A stretch of 64,000 bases of DNA from assembly GCA_019694355.1 (NCBI GenBank), contig JAIBCB010000002.1:620001-684000 (forward strand), written 5' to 3'. The position numbers were made by a program, and so were the translations under genes. This DNA is from Pyrinomonadaceae bacterium. Its GTDB lineage: Bacteria > Acidobacteriota > Blastocatellia > Pyrinomonadales > Pyrinomonadaceae. A model generated the notes under the pieces. The model searched no databases, was not told the origin of the DNA, and saw only the letters and a program-made list of their open reading frames with translations. Positions 53,868 to 63,473 of the stretch are shown piece after piece (within the stretch, counting starts at the first letter, position 1; every line of letters starts with the position of its first letter).

Positions 53868-54698
53868 ATGCCTACCGTAAAGGTTCGCAATTTGAAGAAT
53901 AAAGAGGTCGGTGACATTCAGCTGTCGGATGCCGTTTTCGGTGCCGAGCTGAACGAATCGCTCATCCACGCGGCGGTGATGAATTACCGTGCGAATGGTC
54001 GGCAGGGAACGTCAGCGACGAAGACCCGCGGTAACGTTTCGGGTTCGGGCCGCAAGCTTTGGAAGCAGAAGGGAACGGGCCGTGCGCGTATCGCATCGCT
54101 TCGTTCGCCTCTCTGGAAAGGCGGCGGTAATGTTCACGGCCCGCAGCCGCGCGACTGGTCATACCAGATGCCGAAGAAGATGCGTCGCGGTGCTCTGCGG
54201 TCGGCTCTTTCGGAAAGGCTTCGCGAAGGCAATTTGATCATCGTTGACGAGATCGGCTTTGCGGCTCCGAAGACCAAGGATTTTCTTGAGGCACTCTCGG
54301 CCCTCGGCTTGATCGAGAACGCAAAGCGTGCAAAGACGCTTATCGTCGATTCGCTCGATAATGCGAATCTCGTGCTCTCGTCGCGTAACGTTCAAAAGAC
54401 GAAGGTCACCAACAGCTTTGGCCTCAACATCTACGACATCGTTTATCACGAAAAGCTCGTGATCTCGAAGGCTGCGGCAGAGGAGATCGTCTCGCTGCTA
54501 GATCCAAAGCAGGAAGGTGCTGCAGAACCTGCTGCTGAAGCTCCGGCAAAGGCAAAGAAGGCAGCTCCTGCAAAGAAAGAAGCAAAGACGGACGCTGAAG
54601 CTCCTGCGAAGGAAAAGAAGGCTGCGGCCAAGAAGCCGGCAGCGGAAGTAGCAGAAGAGGCGGCTCCTGCTGCTGAGGAGGCAAGCGACAATGAGTAA
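53868..54698 (+). CDS. rplD: 50S ribosomal protein L4 with long Ala/Lys/Glu-rich tail
   Basis: 276 residues, against about 205-210 usual. The core (1-213) is normal: [54 protein letters not shown]. From about residue 214 a 63-residue low-complexity tail of [18 protein letters not shown] type ends in an acidic run ([14 protein letters not shown]). The tail has no stop in it, and its end overlaps the start of rplW by eight bases, so it is genuine coding sequence. GAGTGAGATT precedes the ATG. Confidence 0.95.
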   Translation: MPTVKVRNLKNKEVGDIQLSDAVFGAELNESLIHAAVMNYRANGRQGTSATKTRGNVSGSGRKLWKQKGTGRARIASLRSPLWKGGGNVHGPQPRDWSYQMPKKMRRGALRSALSERLREGNLIIVDEIGFAAPKTKDFLEALSALGLIENAKRAKTLIVDSLDNANLVLSSRNVQKTKVTNSFGLNIYDIVYHEKLVISKAAAEEIVSLLDPKQEGAAEPAAEAPAKAKKAAPAKKEAKTDAEAPAKEKKAAAKKPAAEVAEEAAPAAEEASDNE

Positions 54699-55020
54699 CT
54701 TGAGCGTTTGGGATATTTTGAGGTCGCCCGTTGTTACGGAGAAGAGCGTGATCCTCAAGGAAGATTCGACCGAAGAGGATACGGATCGTAAGCAGGGACA
54801 GGTGTTGACCTTCCGTGTTGATAAGAAGGCAACCAAGCCCGAGATCAAATCGGCAGTTGAGGAGATCTTCAACGTCAAGGTCGCCGCCGTTCGCACCGTC
54901 CAGTACGAAGGCAAAATGAAACGCCGCGGACGCATCGAAGGACGCCGTCCGGATTGGAAGAAGGCTTATGTGACCCTGCGAAAGGGTGAGCCGATGGTCG
55001 ATTACGCAGAAGCGATCTAG
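54691..55020 (+). CDS. rplW: 50S ribosomal protein L23
   Basis: 109 residues. [20 protein letters not shown] and [23 protein letters not shown] match L23, the protein at the exit tunnel that docks SRP and trigger factor. A short insert ([11 protein letters not shown], about residues 27-37) separates the first helix from the core strand. The start overlaps rplD by eight bases. GGAGG (54678-54682, inside rplD) serves as ribosome site. Confidence 0.96.
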   Translation: MSNLSVWDILRSPVVTEKSVILKEDSTEEDTDRKQGQVLTFRVDKKATKPEIKSAVEEIFNVKVAAVRTVQYEGKMKRRGRIEGRRPDWKKAYVTLRKGEPMVDYAEAI

Positions 55021-55097
55021 TGAATGGTGAATAGTGAATTGTAAAAAGGGAATGGTTGATGGACGTTTCGATCAACAACCAACAGTTCACGGTTAAC
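55021..55097. repeat. Quasi-palindromic word-repeat spacer, rplW-rplB
   Basis: The left arm is three tandem GTGAAT words (GTGAATGGTGAATAGTGAAT). The right arm (55071-55097) has TCAACAACCAACAG and TTCACGGTTAAC, matching their reverse complement imperfectly. Confidence 0.6.
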
Positions 55098-55102
55098 GAG
55101 TT

Positions 55103-55933
55103 ATGGGAATCAAGAGATTAAAACCGACATCGCCGGCACGCCGCTATCAGACATATCTGACGCGCGATGAGCTGACGCCGGGAGCAACACCCGAGAAATC
55201 GTTGCTCGAACCGAAAAAGAGGATCTCCGGACGCAATAGCGACGGCCGTATCACGGTCCGTCGTCGCGGCGGAGGCCACAAGCGTTTTTACCGTGTGATC
55301 GATTTCAAACGCGACAAAGCAGGTATTCCGGGCAAGGTCGCGCAGATCGAATACGATCCGAATCGTTCGGCTCATATCGCTCTAATCAACTATCTTGACG
55401 GCGAGAAGCGTTACATCATCGCTCCTTTGGGATTGAAGGTCGGAACCTCGATCTTGAGCGGTGCGGATGCGGACATCCTGCCGGGCAATGCACTCCCGAT
55501 CACGAATATCCCGCTTGGTACGGAAGTTCACAACATCGAACTTCGTCCCGGCAAGGGCGGCCAAATGGTCCGTTCCGCGGGCGGTTTTGCTCAGATCATC
55601 GCAAAGGACGGTGATTTTGCTCAGCTTAGAATGCCGTCCGGCGAAGTTCGCCGCGTGCCGGTAGTTTGCTATGCGACTGTCGGCCAGGTCGGCAACACGG
55701 AGCACGAGAACGTCTCGCTTGGTAAGGCAGGACGCAACCGCTGGAAGGGAAAGAGGCCGAAGGTTCGCGGTGTTGCGATGAACCCGGTCGATCACCCGCA
55801 CGGCGGCGGTGAAGGCAAAACGTCAGGCGGACGCAATCCGGTTACGCCTTGGGGACAGCCGACCCGCGGTTACAAGACGCGTCGCAACAAGCGCACGAAC
55901 AATATGATCGTTCGCGACAGGCGTAAGAAATAA
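55103..55933 (+). CDS. rplB: 50S ribosomal protein L2
   Basis: 276 residues, full length. [32 protein letters not shown] and the C-terminal [20 protein letters not shown] with the essential histidine. Primary rRNA binder close to the peptidyl-transferase centre. No strong Shine-Dalgarno; TAACGAG precedes the ATG after the repeat spacer. Confidence 0.98.
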   Translation: MGIKRLKPTSPARRYQTYLTRDELTPGATPEKSLLEPKKRISGRNSDGRITVRRRGGGHKRFYRVIDFKRDKAGIPGKVAQIEYDPNRSAHIALINYLDGEKRYIIAPLGLKVGTSILSGADADILPGNALPITNIPLGTEVHNIELRPGKGGQMVRSAGGFAQIIAKDGDFAQLRMPSGEVRRVPVVCYATVGQVGNTEHENVSLGKAGRNRWKGKRPKVRGVAMNPVDHPHGGGEGKTSGGRNPVTPWGQPTRGYKTRRNKRTNNMIVRDRRKK

Positions 55934-55966
55934 GGTTTTTTGATAGTCAAGAGGACTGTTTAAGAT

Positions 55967-56257
55967 ATGCCACGTTCAGTTAAGAAAGGCCCGTTCATCG
56001 ACCTGAGTGTTCAGAAGGTCGTAAAGCGCATCACAAGCGGCGGTGCGAAGCCTCCCGCGATCCGTACATGGTCGCGACGCTCGACGATCTCGCCGGATAT
56101 GGTGGGCCTGACCTTTGGAGTTCACAACGGCAAGCGCCACATTCCTGTTTTTGTTACGGAGAATATGGTCGGCCACAAGCTTGGCGAATTTTCACCGACA
56201 CGCGTTTTTAAGGGCCATCCGGGCACAAAAGCGGAGAAGGCGGCGAAGAGGAAATAA
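55967..56257 (+). CDS. rpsS: 30S ribosomal protein S19
   Basis: 96 residues. [40 protein letters not shown] and [20 protein letters not shown] are diagnostic; binds the 30S head next to S13. The stop is followed directly by the rplV ATG. A 33-bp gap with AAGAGGACTG separates it from rplB. Confidence 0.98.
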   Translation: MPRSVKKGPFIDLSVQKVVKRITSGGAKPPAIRTWSRRSTISPDMVGLTFGVHNGKRHIPVFVTENMVGHKLGEFSPTRVFKGHPGTKAEKAAKRK

Positions 56258-56908
56258 ATGGAAGCGGTAGCAAAGACAAAATATTTGAAGGGCAGCCCGC
56301 GTAAGACGCGTCTCGTGATCGATATGATCCGCGGCGAGAATGTCTCGCGTGCACTGGCTATTCTTAAATTCACGGATAAGCGTGCTGCGGACCCGATCGC
56401 TCAGTGCTTGAGTTCGGCGATCGCGAATGCGACCTACAAGGCCGAACAGCAGAATATCGCGATCGACCCTGACGACCTGTGGGTGAAGACCTGCTTCGTC
56501 GATATGGGCCCAACGAAGGGCAGAAAGCGTATGCGGCCTGCTCCGCAGGGCCGTGCGTATCGCGAACAGCGTCATTATTGCCACATTACGATCCACGTAA
56601 CGAGCGAAGAGCAGCCGAAGACCGAAAAAGAACTTCGTGCCGAGGCCGCAAAAGCCAAGAAGGCCGCTGAAGGTGGAAAAGCAAAGTCGAAAAAGGCAAA
56701 GCCTGCGGTGAAGAAGGCTGAGAAGGCGAAGGTCGAGGAAGTCGAGACCGTTGTTGAGACTCCGGTCGAGACGGTTGTTGAGACGGCTGCAGCCGAAGTC
56801 GTTGAGACGCCGGTTGCGGAGGCCGCGGCTCCGGCGGCAGAAGAGAATGTCGCTGAAACCACCGCTGAGAACACAGAAGAAACGAGCGAGGAGACCGCAA
56901 AGGAATAG
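56258..56908 (+). CDS. rplV: 50S ribosomal protein L22 with ~100-residue low-complexity tail
   Basis: 216 residues, nearly twice the usual 110-115. The core (1-117) is normal: KYLKGSPRKTRLVIDMIRG, and the tunnel hairpin TKGRKRMRPAPQGRAY. From about 118 the tail is first basic (AAKAKKAAEGGKAKSKKAK), then strongly acidic with repeated VETP and VVET words (VETVVETPVETVVETAAAEV) and ends EETSEETAKE. Charge reversal along the tail is unusual. The frame is intact and the next gene starts 24 bp later, so the tail is not a misassembled neighbour. Confidence 0.95.
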   Translation: MEAVAKTKYLKGSPRKTRLVIDMIRGENVSRALAILKFTDKRAADPIAQCLSSAIANATYKAEQQNIAIDPDDLWVKTCFVDMGPTKGRKRMRPAPQGRAYREQRHYCHITIHVTSEEQPKTEKELRAEAAKAKKAAEGGKAKSKKAKPAVKKAEKAKVEEVETVVETPVETVVETAAAEVVETPVAEAAAPAAEENVAETTAENTEETSEETAKE

Positions 56909-56932
56909 GCCTCGAGCCAAAAAGAGCTAAAT

Positions 56933-57664
56933 ATGGGACAGAAAGTTCATCCTTACGGCTTTAGGGTCGGATACAACAAAGATTGGCACTCGCACTGGTA
57001 TGCAAAGCAGGATTTTGCTTCATTCCTCGCAGAGGATCTGAAGCTCAAGCGCGTACTCAAGAAGAAGTTTGCCGGCGGCGGAGTTTCGCACATCGATATC
57101 GAACGTGCGGCCGCTCGCTTGAAGATCGTGATCTACACCTCGCGTCCGGGCATCATCATCGGACGCAAAGGTGCCGAGATCGACAAGCTTCGCGAAGATC
57201 TCGCACGCAAAACAGGCCGCGACGTGCTGATCTCGATCCTTGAGATCAAACATCCTGAGCTTAACGCTCAGCTTCAGGCCGAGAAGATCGCTCAGCAGCT
57301 AGAGAAGCGTATCGCCTTCCGTCGTGCGATGAAGAAGACGATGGAAGAGTCGATCCGATTCGGCGCCCAGGGCATCAAGGTGATGATCGCCGGCCGTCTT
57401 AACGGAGCGGAGATCGCACGTACGGAATGGTCGCTCCAAGGCCGCCTTCCGCTGCACACGCTTCGTGCGGATATCGATTTTGGTTTTGCCGAAGCACTTA
57501 CGACTTTCGGCATCATCGGAGTAAAGGTTTGGATCTACCGCGGTGAGATCCTCGATCCGAAAGCATCGATGGCACGCGGAACGACGACCGATCCGATGAA
57601 TGAAGTTAAGGTTGACCGCAGTGCGATGCGCGAGCGTCGTCCGCGTCGAGACGACAGACGGTAG
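56933..57664 (+). CDS. rpsC: 30S ribosomal protein S3
   Basis: 243 residues. [20 protein letters not shown] start, KH domain with [20 protein letters not shown], and C-terminal [20 protein letters not shown] followed by [12 protein letters not shown]. Forms part of the mRNA entry channel. Basic end RRPRRDDRR. The quasi-palindromic spacer 57669-57751 follows. Confidence 0.98.
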   Translation: MGQKVHPYGFRVGYNKDWHSHWYAKQDFASFLAEDLKLKRVLKKKFAGGGVSHIDIERAAARLKIVIYTSRPGIIIGRKGAEIDKLREDLARKTGRDVLISILEIKHPELNAQLQAEKIAQQLEKRIAFRRAMKKTMEESIRFGAQGIKVMIAGRLNGAEIARTEWSLQGRLPLHTLRADIDFGFAEALTTFGIIGVKVWIYRGEILDPKASMARGTTTDPMNEVKVDRSAMRERRPRRDDRR

Positions 57665-57668
57665 AGCA

Positions 57669-57751
57669 GTGAATGGTTAATTGTGAATTGATGATCGATA
57701 GCGGACTTGAGCAGCCGATCAGCAACGAACAATCAACAACGAACAATTGAC
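57669..57751. repeat. Quasi-palindromic word-repeat spacer, rpsC-rplP
   Basis: Left arm GTGAATGGTTAATTGTGAAT (two GTGAAT words around TTAAT); the right arm (57718-57751) has the tandem words CAACGAACAATCAACAACGA and ACAATTGAC, their approximate reverse complement. GAGG (57752-57755), just after it, is the rplP ribosome site. Confidence 0.6.
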
Positions 57752-57765
57752 GAGGTTTTGAATTT

Positions 57766-58194
57766 ATGTTGATGCCGAAAAAGGTAAAGCACCGAAGGGT
57801 TATGAAAGGCCGTATGCGCGGAAAAGCGACACGCGGCGAAAAGCTTAACTTTGGTGACTTTGGGCTAAAGACGCTTGAAGCCGGCTGGATCACCGATCGT
57901 CAGATCGAAGCGGCTCGTATCGCGATGACGCGTCACGTCAAACGCGGCGGCAAGATCTGGATCCGTATGTTTCCTGATAAGCCGATCACGAAGAAACCGG
58001 CAGAAACTCGTATGGGTTCAGGAAAAGGTGCTCCGGATCATTGGGTGGCAGTCGTAAAGCCCGGCCGTGTATTGTACGAGATCCAGGGCGTTGAAGAGAC
58101 ATTGGCACGCGAAGCTATGCAGCTTGCGGCACAGAAGCTCCCGATCAAGACGAAGTTCGTCTCGCGAGCTGACCTCGAAGGAGGCATCGTTTAA
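57766..58194 (+). CDS. rplP: 50S ribosomal protein L16
   Basis: 142 residues. [19 protein letters not shown] start, [20 protein letters not shown] with the arginine-rich loop reaching the tRNA, and [20 protein letters not shown]. Full length. GAGG lies ten bases before the ATG. Followed by rpmC after five bases, the standard S10 order. Confidence 0.98.
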   Translation: MLMPKKVKHRRVMKGRMRGKATRGEKLNFGDFGLKTLEAGWITDRQIEAARIAMTRHVKRGGKIWIRMFPDKPITKKPAETRMGSGKGAPDHWVAVVKPGRVLYEIQGVEETLAREAMQLAAQKLPIKTKFVSRADLEGGIV

Positions 58195-58199
58195 GAGAA

Positions 58200-58415
58200 A
58201 TGAAACGCAAGGAGCAGTTAGATCAGTTGAAGGATATGAGCGTCGAGGAGCTCAACGAGCAAGCCGAAGCTCTCAAGGAGTCGCTTTTTCGCTTGAAGTT
58301 CCGCAGGGCTCTCGGTGTTGGCGAAACATTGAATGATATTCGCCGTGAGAAGAAGACCTTGGCACGCGTTTATACACTGCTAAGTAAGAAAGGAAGCGAC
58401 GCAGAAGCGGCCTAA
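58200..58415 (+). CDS. rpmC: 50S ribosomal protein L29
   Basis: 71 residues. Two-helix protein near the exit tunnel: LDQLKDMSVEELNEQAEALK and RLKFRRALGVGETLNDIRRE match L29, with a short extra C-terminus (SKKGSDAEAA). The 26-bp gap to rpsQ is ordinary. Confidence 0.96.
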   Translation: MKRKEQLDQLKDMSVEELNEQAEALKESLFRLKFRRALGVGETLNDIRREKKTLARVYTLLSKKGSDAEAA

Positions 58416-58441
58416 GGCCTGGCGTAGATATTTGATCAGCA

Positions 58442-58753
58442 ATGGCTACTAATAAAAAAGAAGAAGAGATCGCCGCAGCGGGCACCGAGCAGGTGGCCAA
58501 GGTCGGTCGCAAGCGCATCGAGAAGGTCGGCGTCGTCGCTTCGGACAAGATGACGAAGACGGTCACCGTTCGTGTCGATCGACAGGTCAAGCACCCGGTC
58601 TATCGCAAGTACGTCAAGAAGCGTAAGAAATTCATGGCCCACAACGATCTTGAAGCAAAGGTGGGCGATCGCGTCAGGATAGTTGAGACGCGGCCTATGT
58701 CGGCAAGAAAGCGCTGGCGTGTTGCAGAGATCCTGCAGCGTGCGGAGAGCTAA
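58442..58753 (+). CDS. rpsQ: 30S ribosomal protein S17 with N-terminal extension
   Basis: 103 residues, about 20 more than usual. Residues 1-26 ([20 protein letters not shown] and so on) are extra, charged and Ala-rich; the OB-fold core starts at [20 protein letters not shown] and ends [10 protein letters not shown]. No later ATG would give the normal length without removing the first strand. Binds 16S helix 11. Confidence 0.96.
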   Translation: MATNKKEEEIAAAGTEQVAKVGRKRIEKVGVVASDKMTKTVTVRVDRQVKHPVYRKYVKKRKKFMAHNDLEAKVGDRVRIVETRPMSARKRWRVAEILQRAES

Positions 58754-58822
58754 GCAAAGTTTGAGTGAGAAGCGTCGCCTGCGCATCGAGTGCGGCAGAC
58801 GTTCAAGTCGGAGCAAATAGTT

Positions 58823-59191
58823 ATGATTCAGATGCAGACCTCCTTGGCGGTCGCTGACAATTCAGGTGCAAAGCGTGTCGAGATGATAATGCCCGTCGGC
58901 GGTTCGACGAGCAAGATCGCACGCCTTGGCGATACGATCAAAGTTACCGTCAAAGAAGCCGCACCGGATGGTACGGCAAAGAAAGGAAAGGTTTACAACG
59001 CCGTGATCGTTCGCACGCACAAGGAAGTACGCCGCCGTGACGGTTCGTATATCCGGTTCGATGAGAATGCGGCCGTCCTTATCAAGGACGACGGAACTCC
59101 GATCGGTACACGCGTTTTCGGCCCCGTGGCACGTGAACTTCGCGAGAAGAATTTTATGAAGATCGTAAGTCTCGCTCCGGAGGTTATCTAG
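58823..59191 (+). CDS. rplN: 50S ribosomal protein L14
   Basis: 122 residues from the ATG at 58823 ([20 protein letters not shown]), the universal L14 start; a GTG 11 codons upstream is rejected. GAGCAAATA precedes it. [20 protein letters not shown] and [20 protein letters not shown] complete the family pattern. Opens the spc part of the cluster. Confidence 0.98.
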   Translation: MIQMQTSLAVADNSGAKRVEMIMPVGGSTSKIARLGDTIKVTVKEAAPDGTAKKGKVYNAVIVRTHKEVRRRDGSYIRFDENAAVLIKDDGTPIGTRVFGPVARELREKNFMKIVSLAPEVI

Positions 59192-59197
59192 AAAGAA

Positions 59198-59638
59198 ATG
59201 AGACCGGTAAAGACAGGAACAGTTAACAGCAAGATCAAACGCGGCGACCAGGTCGTTTTCATCGCGGGCAAAGAATATAACCGCTATGATTCGGCAGGTA
59301 AGCGTCAGCCGTATCGCGGCAAAGTGATCGCCGTCGATGCCCGCAACGGCAAGGTCAAGGTCGAAGGTGCGATGATGGTCAAACGCCACGTCAAGCCCGT
59401 ACCGCAGCTCAATCGTGAAGGCGGCATCAAAGAGCAGGAAGCTTGGGTGAGCGCATCGAACGTGGCCCTTGTCGATCCTGAAACAGGCAAGCCGACCCGC
59501 GTGAAGATCGAGATCCGCGACGGCAAGAAAGTCCGACTCGCCAAGAGCGGAAAGGTGATCGCGGAAAGCGGTGAATACCGACGCGAAAAGAGCCACACGC
59601 TTGAAGGCGTGGACGACGTCAACGAAACAGGGAAGTAA
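59198..59638 (+). CDS. rplX: 50S ribosomal protein L24
   Basis: 146 residues, longer than the usual 100-110. KOW motif region IKRGDQVVFIAGKEYNRYDS carries a short insert compared with the common GKDKGK form, then RGKVIAVDARNGKVKVEGAM and KRHVKPVPQLNREGGIKEQE. The extra C-terminus is charged (EYRREKSHTLEGVDDVNETG). Initiator of 50S assembly. Confidence 0.94.
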   Translation: MRPVKTGTVNSKIKRGDQVVFIAGKEYNRYDSAGKRQPYRGKVIAVDARNGKVKVEGAMMVKRHVKPVPQLNREGGIKEQEAWVSASNVALVDPETGKPTRVKIEIRDGKKVRLAKSGKVIAESGEYRREKSHTLEGVDDVNETGK

Positions 59639-59707
59639 CTTTTCGAGCCGGCAACGCTTTATTCCGCGGGTCCCGGCAATAGATAGGCAGGAGAAGCCAG
59701 AAACGAA

Positions 59708-60247
59708 ATGGCAAGGTTAAAAGACAAATACAAAGACGAGATCGCACCGGCGCTCGCCAAAGAATTCGGGATCAAGAACCCGATGGCCATACCGAGGATC
59801 GAAAAGGTCGTGATCAACATGGGCCTCGGTGAGGCTTCGTCGAACGCGAAACTGCTCGATGTGGCGGCTGAAGAATTGAAGTCGATCACCGGCCAGAAGC
59901 CCGTTGTGACGAAGGCGAAGAAGTCGATCGCTGCGTTCAAGCTCCGACAGGGAATGAGCATCGGCACGATGGTCACGCTTCGCGGTGAACGTATGTTCGA
60001 GTTTCTCGATCGCCTCATCTCGGTGGCTCTGCCGCGTGTGCGAGACTTTCGCGGCATTTCCGGCAAGGCATTCGACGGCCGCGGAAACTACACGCTCGGC
60101 ATTCGCGAACAGCTCATTTTCCCGGAGATCGATTTCAACAAGGTCGATAAGACCCGCGGAATGAACATCTCGATCGTAACGACGGCTCGTAATGATGACG
60201 AGGCCCGCTCGCTGCTAAAAGGGCTCGGAATGCCCTTCAGACAATAA
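59708..60247 (+). CDS. rplE: 50S ribosomal protein L5
   Basis: 179 residues. [60 protein letters not shown] and [20 protein letters not shown] are the L5 blocks. Binds 5S rRNA. AGGAGA lies 15 bases before the ATG. rpsN follows after three bases. Confidence 0.98.
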   Translation: MARLKDKYKDEIAPALAKEFGIKNPMAIPRIEKVVINMGLGEASSNAKLLDVAAEELKSITGQKPVVTKAKKSIAAFKLRQGMSIGTMVTLRGERMFEFLDRLISVALPRVRDFRGISGKAFDGRGNYTLGIREQLIFPEIDFNKVDKTRGMNISIVTTARNDDEARSLLKGLGMPFRQ

Positions 60248-60250
60248 GTT

Positions 60251-60556
60251 ATGGCAAAGATCAGCAAGGTAGTTAAGAACAACAGGCGAAAGGCGATGGT
60301 CGCAAACTATGCCGAACGCCGCCGCGAGCTCAAGAAGATCATCAACAACCCGGCGTCTTCGCCCGAGCAGGTTGATGAAGCGGTTCTGAAGCTTCAGAAG
60401 TTTCCGCGTGATGCGAGCCCGATCCGCGTTCGCAATCGCTGTTCGCAGACGGGACGTCCGCGTGGATTCCTGCGTAAATTCGGTATTTCGCGTGTTGCAC
60501 TTCGAGATCTCGCACGGGAAGGACAGATCCCCGGCGTTGTGAAATCGAGCTGGTAG
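60251..60556 (+). CDS. rpsN: 30S ribosomal protein S14 (long, zinc-free type)
   Basis: 101 residues. The long form without the CxxC zinc knuckles: [20 protein letters not shown] and [20 protein letters not shown], where only one cysteine of the zinc type remains. Ends in the universal GVVKSSW. Gap of three bases to rplE. Confidence 0.97.
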   Translation: MAKISKVVKNNRRKAMVANYAERRRELKKIINNPASSPEQVDEAVLKLQKFPRDASPIRVRNRCSQTGRPRGFLRKFGISRVALRDLAREGQIPGVVKSSW

Positions 60557-60592
60557 GACGTTTTTGAATAGGTTACGGAGTAAAGAAGAACA

Positions 60593-60985
60593 ATGACAGA
60601 CCCAATAGCCGATATGCTTACACGGATCCGCAACGCGATCGCTGCGAATCATCCGCGTGTCGATATTCCCGGCTCGAAGCTCAAAATGGAAGTCGCCCGC
60701 ATTCTCAAGGAAGAAGGCTACATCAATAGCTTTTCGACCAAGGGAGAGGGGCCGAAATACGTTATCCGCGTATTCCTGCGTTATGACGCGAAGGGAGTTT
60801 CGTCGATCACGCATCTTTCGCGTGTTTCGCGGCCCGGCCGCCGCGTTTACGTCGGCTCGCAGGAGATACCGAAGGTTCTCGGCGGATACGGCATCAATAT
60901 TGTATCGACCTCGAAAGGTCTAATGAGCGGCAAGAAGGCTCGCGCCGAGAAGATCGGCGGCGAACTGATTGCTGAGATCTACTAA
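60593..60985 (+). CDS. rpsH: 30S ribosomal protein S8
   Basis: 130 residues. TDPIADMLTRIRNAIAANHP start and the C-terminal STSKGLMSGKKARAEKIGGE, the conserved rRNA-binding end. In Escherichia coli S8 represses the spc operon at the L14-L24 region; whether that holds here is not visible. GGAG lies about ten bases before the ATG. Confidence 0.98.
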   Translation: MTDPIADMLTRIRNAIAANHPRVDIPGSKLKMEVARILKEEGYINSFSTKGEGPKYVIRVFLRYDAKGVSSITHLSRVSRPGRRVYVGSQEIPKVLGGYGINIVSTSKGLMSGKKARAEKIGGELIAEIY

Positions 60986-61042
60986 AGATTTGAATGAGGA
61001 CGCGGTTGAGCGAGATGCTCTGCCCAAGCCTCGGTAAATGAT

Positions 61043-61603
61043 ATGTCACGAGTAGGAAAAAAACCGATCGCCATTCCGTCGGGTGTAACCGTTACGATCA
61101 GCGATGACAAACTCGAAGTAAAGGGCCCGAAAGGAACGCTTTCGACCCCGATCCCTTCTGGCGTCAGCTTCAAGCAGGAAGAAGGTTCGCTTGTTGCAGA
61201 GCGTGCGAGCAACGATGAGGCCGCGTTCCATGGCCTTGCGCGTGCTCTTGCGAACAACGCGGTCGTCGGTGTTACGGAAGGCTTTTCGAAGGCGATGGAC
61301 GTAGTCGGCGTCGGATATAAAGCTGAGGTCCAGGGCAAGAAGATCGTTTTTGCTCTTGGATATTCGCATCCGATCGAGTACCCGCTGCCGGAAGGCATCG
61401 AGGCAAAGGCCGAGCGCCTTAACACAAAAGCGTCGATCAACCAGTATCAGACGACGATCACTCTTTCCGGCATCGACAAGCAAAAGCTTGGCCAGGTCGC
61501 AGCGGAGCTTAACCGTCTTCGCAAGCCCGATGCTTACAAAGGAAAAGGGATCCGGTACGCCGATAAATATTACAAGCTCAAGCCAGGAAAGACCGGCAAA
61601 TAG
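61043..61603 (+). CDS. rplF: 50S ribosomal protein L6
   Basis: 186 residues. [29 protein letters not shown], and the C-terminal [20 protein letters not shown] block. Two similar domains, binds the sarcin-ricin region. The start sits in a 57-bp gap that contains no repeat spacer. Confidence 0.98.
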   Translation: MSRVGKKPIAIPSGVTVTISDDKLEVKGPKGTLSTPIPSGVSFKQEEGSLVAERASNDEAAFHGLARALANNAVVGVTEGFSKAMDVVGVGYKAEVQGKKIVFALGYSHPIEYPLPEGIEAKAERLNTKASINQYQTTITLSGIDKQKLGQVAAELNRLRKPDAYKGKGIRYADKYYKLKPGKTGK

Positions 61604-61625
61604 AGCGTAGACCAGGACAAGAGTT

Positions 61626-62018
61626 ATGGCACAGAAAAGCAGAGCAGATATTCGCCAGGGCGTGCACAGCCGCATTCGTAAGAAAGTGCGTGGTACGGCC
61701 GAGCGTCCGAGACTTGCGGTGTTCCGCAGCCTGAATCACATTTACGCACAGGTCATTGACGATGCGAACGGTAAGACGATCGTTTCGGCCTCGACCGCAG
61801 AGAAAGGTTATTCGGGCAAGACGGGCGGAAATATCGACGCCGCAAAAGAGATCGGAAAGTCGATCGCGGAACGGGCGTTGAAGGCGGGTGTATCGAGCGT
61901 CGTTTATGACCGCGGCGGTTATCTTTATCACGGACGCGTCAAGGCTCTTCTTGACGCTACCCGCGAGAATGGACTCAATAAGCACGAGGCAAAACAGGGC
62001 ACCGGCGAGGCCGCGTAA
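61626..62018 (+). CDS. rplR: 50S ribosomal protein L18
   Basis: 130 residues. [20 protein letters not shown] and [20 protein letters not shown] followed by [21 protein letters not shown]-terminal extra of about 15 residues ([11 protein letters not shown]). Binds 5S rRNA with L5. AGAG(T) precedes the ATG. Confidence 0.97.
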   Translation: MAQKSRADIRQGVHSRIRKKVRGTAERPRLAVFRSLNHIYAQVIDDANGKTIVSASTAEKGYSGKTGGNIDAAKEIGKSIAERALKAGVSSVVYDRGGYLYHGRVKALLDATRENGLNKHEAKQGTGEAA

Positions 62019-62033
62019 CAGCATCATTTAGAA

Positions 62034-62540
62034 ATGAATAAGAAACAGAGAATTTCACCCGCAGGCTTGCTCCTCAAAGACCAGCTCATCTCGATCAATC
62101 GTGTAACGAAGGTCGTAAAGGGCGGTAAGAATCTTTCGTTCGCGGCGTTGGTCGTGATCGGCGACGAGGCCGGCCATGTCGGTTTTGGTACCGGCAAAGC
62201 AAAGGAAGTGCCGAATGCGATCAAGAAGGCTGTTGAGGCTGCAAAGAACAACCTGATCCGCGTGCCGCTCATCGACGGAACACTGCCGCACGAACTGATC
62301 GGCGAATACGGCGCAGGCCGCGTGCTGATGAAGCCGGCCGCTGAAGGTACCGGCGTTATTGCCGGCGGTGCGGTGCGTGCCGTTATGCAGTCGCTCGGCG
62401 TCCACAATGTGCGAACGAAGATCTTGGGGTCCAATAACGCGCACAATGTCATTCGGGCGACCTTCGATGGCCTGCTAAGGATGAAGGATCCGATGGAAGT
62501 TGCACGGCTTCGCGGCAAGCAGGTCGAAGAACTTGCCTAA
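62034..62540 (+). CDS. rpsE: 30S ribosomal protein S5
   Basis: 168 residues. [40 protein letters not shown] and [20 protein letters not shown] define S5. The N-terminus is short (about 10 residues before the first strand), close to common. Start ATG at 62034 has only a weak site. Confidence 0.98.
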   Translation: MNKKQRISPAGLLLKDQLISINRVTKVVKGGKNLSFAALVVIGDEAGHVGFGTGKAKEVPNAIKKAVEAAKNNLIRVPLIDGTLPHELIGEYGAGRVLMKPAAEGTGVIAGGAVRAVMQSLGVHNVRTKILGSNNAHNVIRATFDGLLRMKDPMEVARLRGKQVEELA

Positions 62541-62642
62541 GCGATAAGCAAAGCAAGCGGTTTACGAGTTTTAGCAAGCGGATCACCGAAAAGGAGCGAG
62601 CCTTTATCGCATTTGAACGATCCGCAAACCAGAAATTGAGAG

Positions 62643-62849
62643 ATGGCAAAGAAAGCAGAAAATCCGACGGCTGGAAGCATCAAGATCCAGTACTACCGAA
62701 GCATGATCGGCTATGCAAAGAAGCAGAAGGAGATCGTAAAGAGCCTCGGTATCACGAAGCTGAATCAAACGGTAACGCGGCCCGATTCACCGGCAACGCG
62801 TGGAATCGTTGCAAAGGTACCGCATTTGCTGCGGATCGTGGAGCGTTAA
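62643..62849 (+). CDS. rpmD: 50S ribosomal protein L30
   Basis: 68 residues. After an N-terminal Lys/Glu-rich stretch come IQYYRSMIGYAKKQKEIVKS and TVTRPDSPATRGIVAKVPHL, the L30 pattern. The 102-bp gap before it holds GCGATAA...TTATCGC arms but not the word-repeat design. A quasi-palindromic spacer follows. Confidence 0.96.
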   Translation: MAKKAENPTAGSIKIQYYRSMIGYAKKQKEIVKSLGITKLNQTVTRPDSPATRGIVAKVPHLLRIVER

Positions 62850-62937
62850 TAGTAAATGGTGAATGGTGAATGGTAAATCGTTAGGCGTGGATGCGATTCA
62901 CGATTAACGATTCACAATTAACGATTGACGATCAACG
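62850..62937. repeat. Quasi-palindromic word-repeat spacer, rpmD-rplO
   Basis: Left arm: AATGGTGAATGGTGAATGG, three tandem (A)ATGGTGA words. Right arm (62893-62937): CGATTCACGATTAACGATTC, then CAATTAACGATTGACGATC, tandem ACGATTnA words that approximate the reverse complement of the left ones. Ends at the rplO ribosome site GAGGG. Confidence 0.65.
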
Positions 62938-62945
62938 AGGGAAAT

Positions 62946-63398
62946 ATGGCTTTATCACTAAATAATTTACATCCGGCTCCCGGTTCGACGCACAAGAAAA
63001 AGCGCGTTGGCCGCGGTCCCGGTTCGGGCCTCGGAAAGACGTCCGGCCGCGGGAACAAGGGCCAGAAGTCGCGTTCGGGTTATGCGAGCCGTCCGGGTTT
63101 TGAAGGCGGACAGATGCCTTTGCAGCGTCGTCTTCCGAAGCGTGGCTTCACGAATATATTTAAGAAGCAATGGCTCGAGATCAGCCTTGCGAAGATCGAG
63201 GACAACTTCCAGGCGGGCGAAGAGGTCACGCCGGAGATCCTGCACGATCGCGGCCTGATCAAGAAGGCCAAGCACGATCTCGTCATTCTTGGGAACGGCG
63301 ATTTTACGAAAGCCTTGAAGATCTCTGCCCATCGCTTTACAAAGACAGCGAAGGAAAAGATCGAAAAGGCCGGTGGTACGGCGACGCAGATCGGGTAA
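62946..63398 (+). CDS. rplO: 50S ribosomal protein L15
   Basis: 150 residues from the ATG at 62946, with GAGGG three bases upstream; an ATG at 62925 inside the spacer is unlikely. [40 protein letters not shown] and [18 protein letters not shown] are the L15 blocks. Same order as other bacteria: rpmD, rplO, secY. Confidence 0.98.
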   Translation: MALSLNNLHPAPGSTHKKKRVGRGPGSGLGKTSGRGNKGQKSRSGYASRPGFEGGQMPLQRRLPKRGFTNIFKKQWLEISLAKIEDNFQAGEEVTPEILHDRGLIKKAKHDLVILGNGDFTKALKISAHRFTKTAKEKIEKAGGTATQIG

Positions 63399-63473
63399 TA
63401 CGTTCTATAGATTTTTTTGAGGGCTCGAAGATCGAAGCTCTTGTTGGTCAGACCTTTTTAAGCCGAGACTTTT

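Noticed and set aside
62850..62945. CRISPR-like array in the tandem repeats before rplO
   Set aside because: Repeat units are 6-9 bases, degenerate and without constant unique spacers; no cas genes are in the window.
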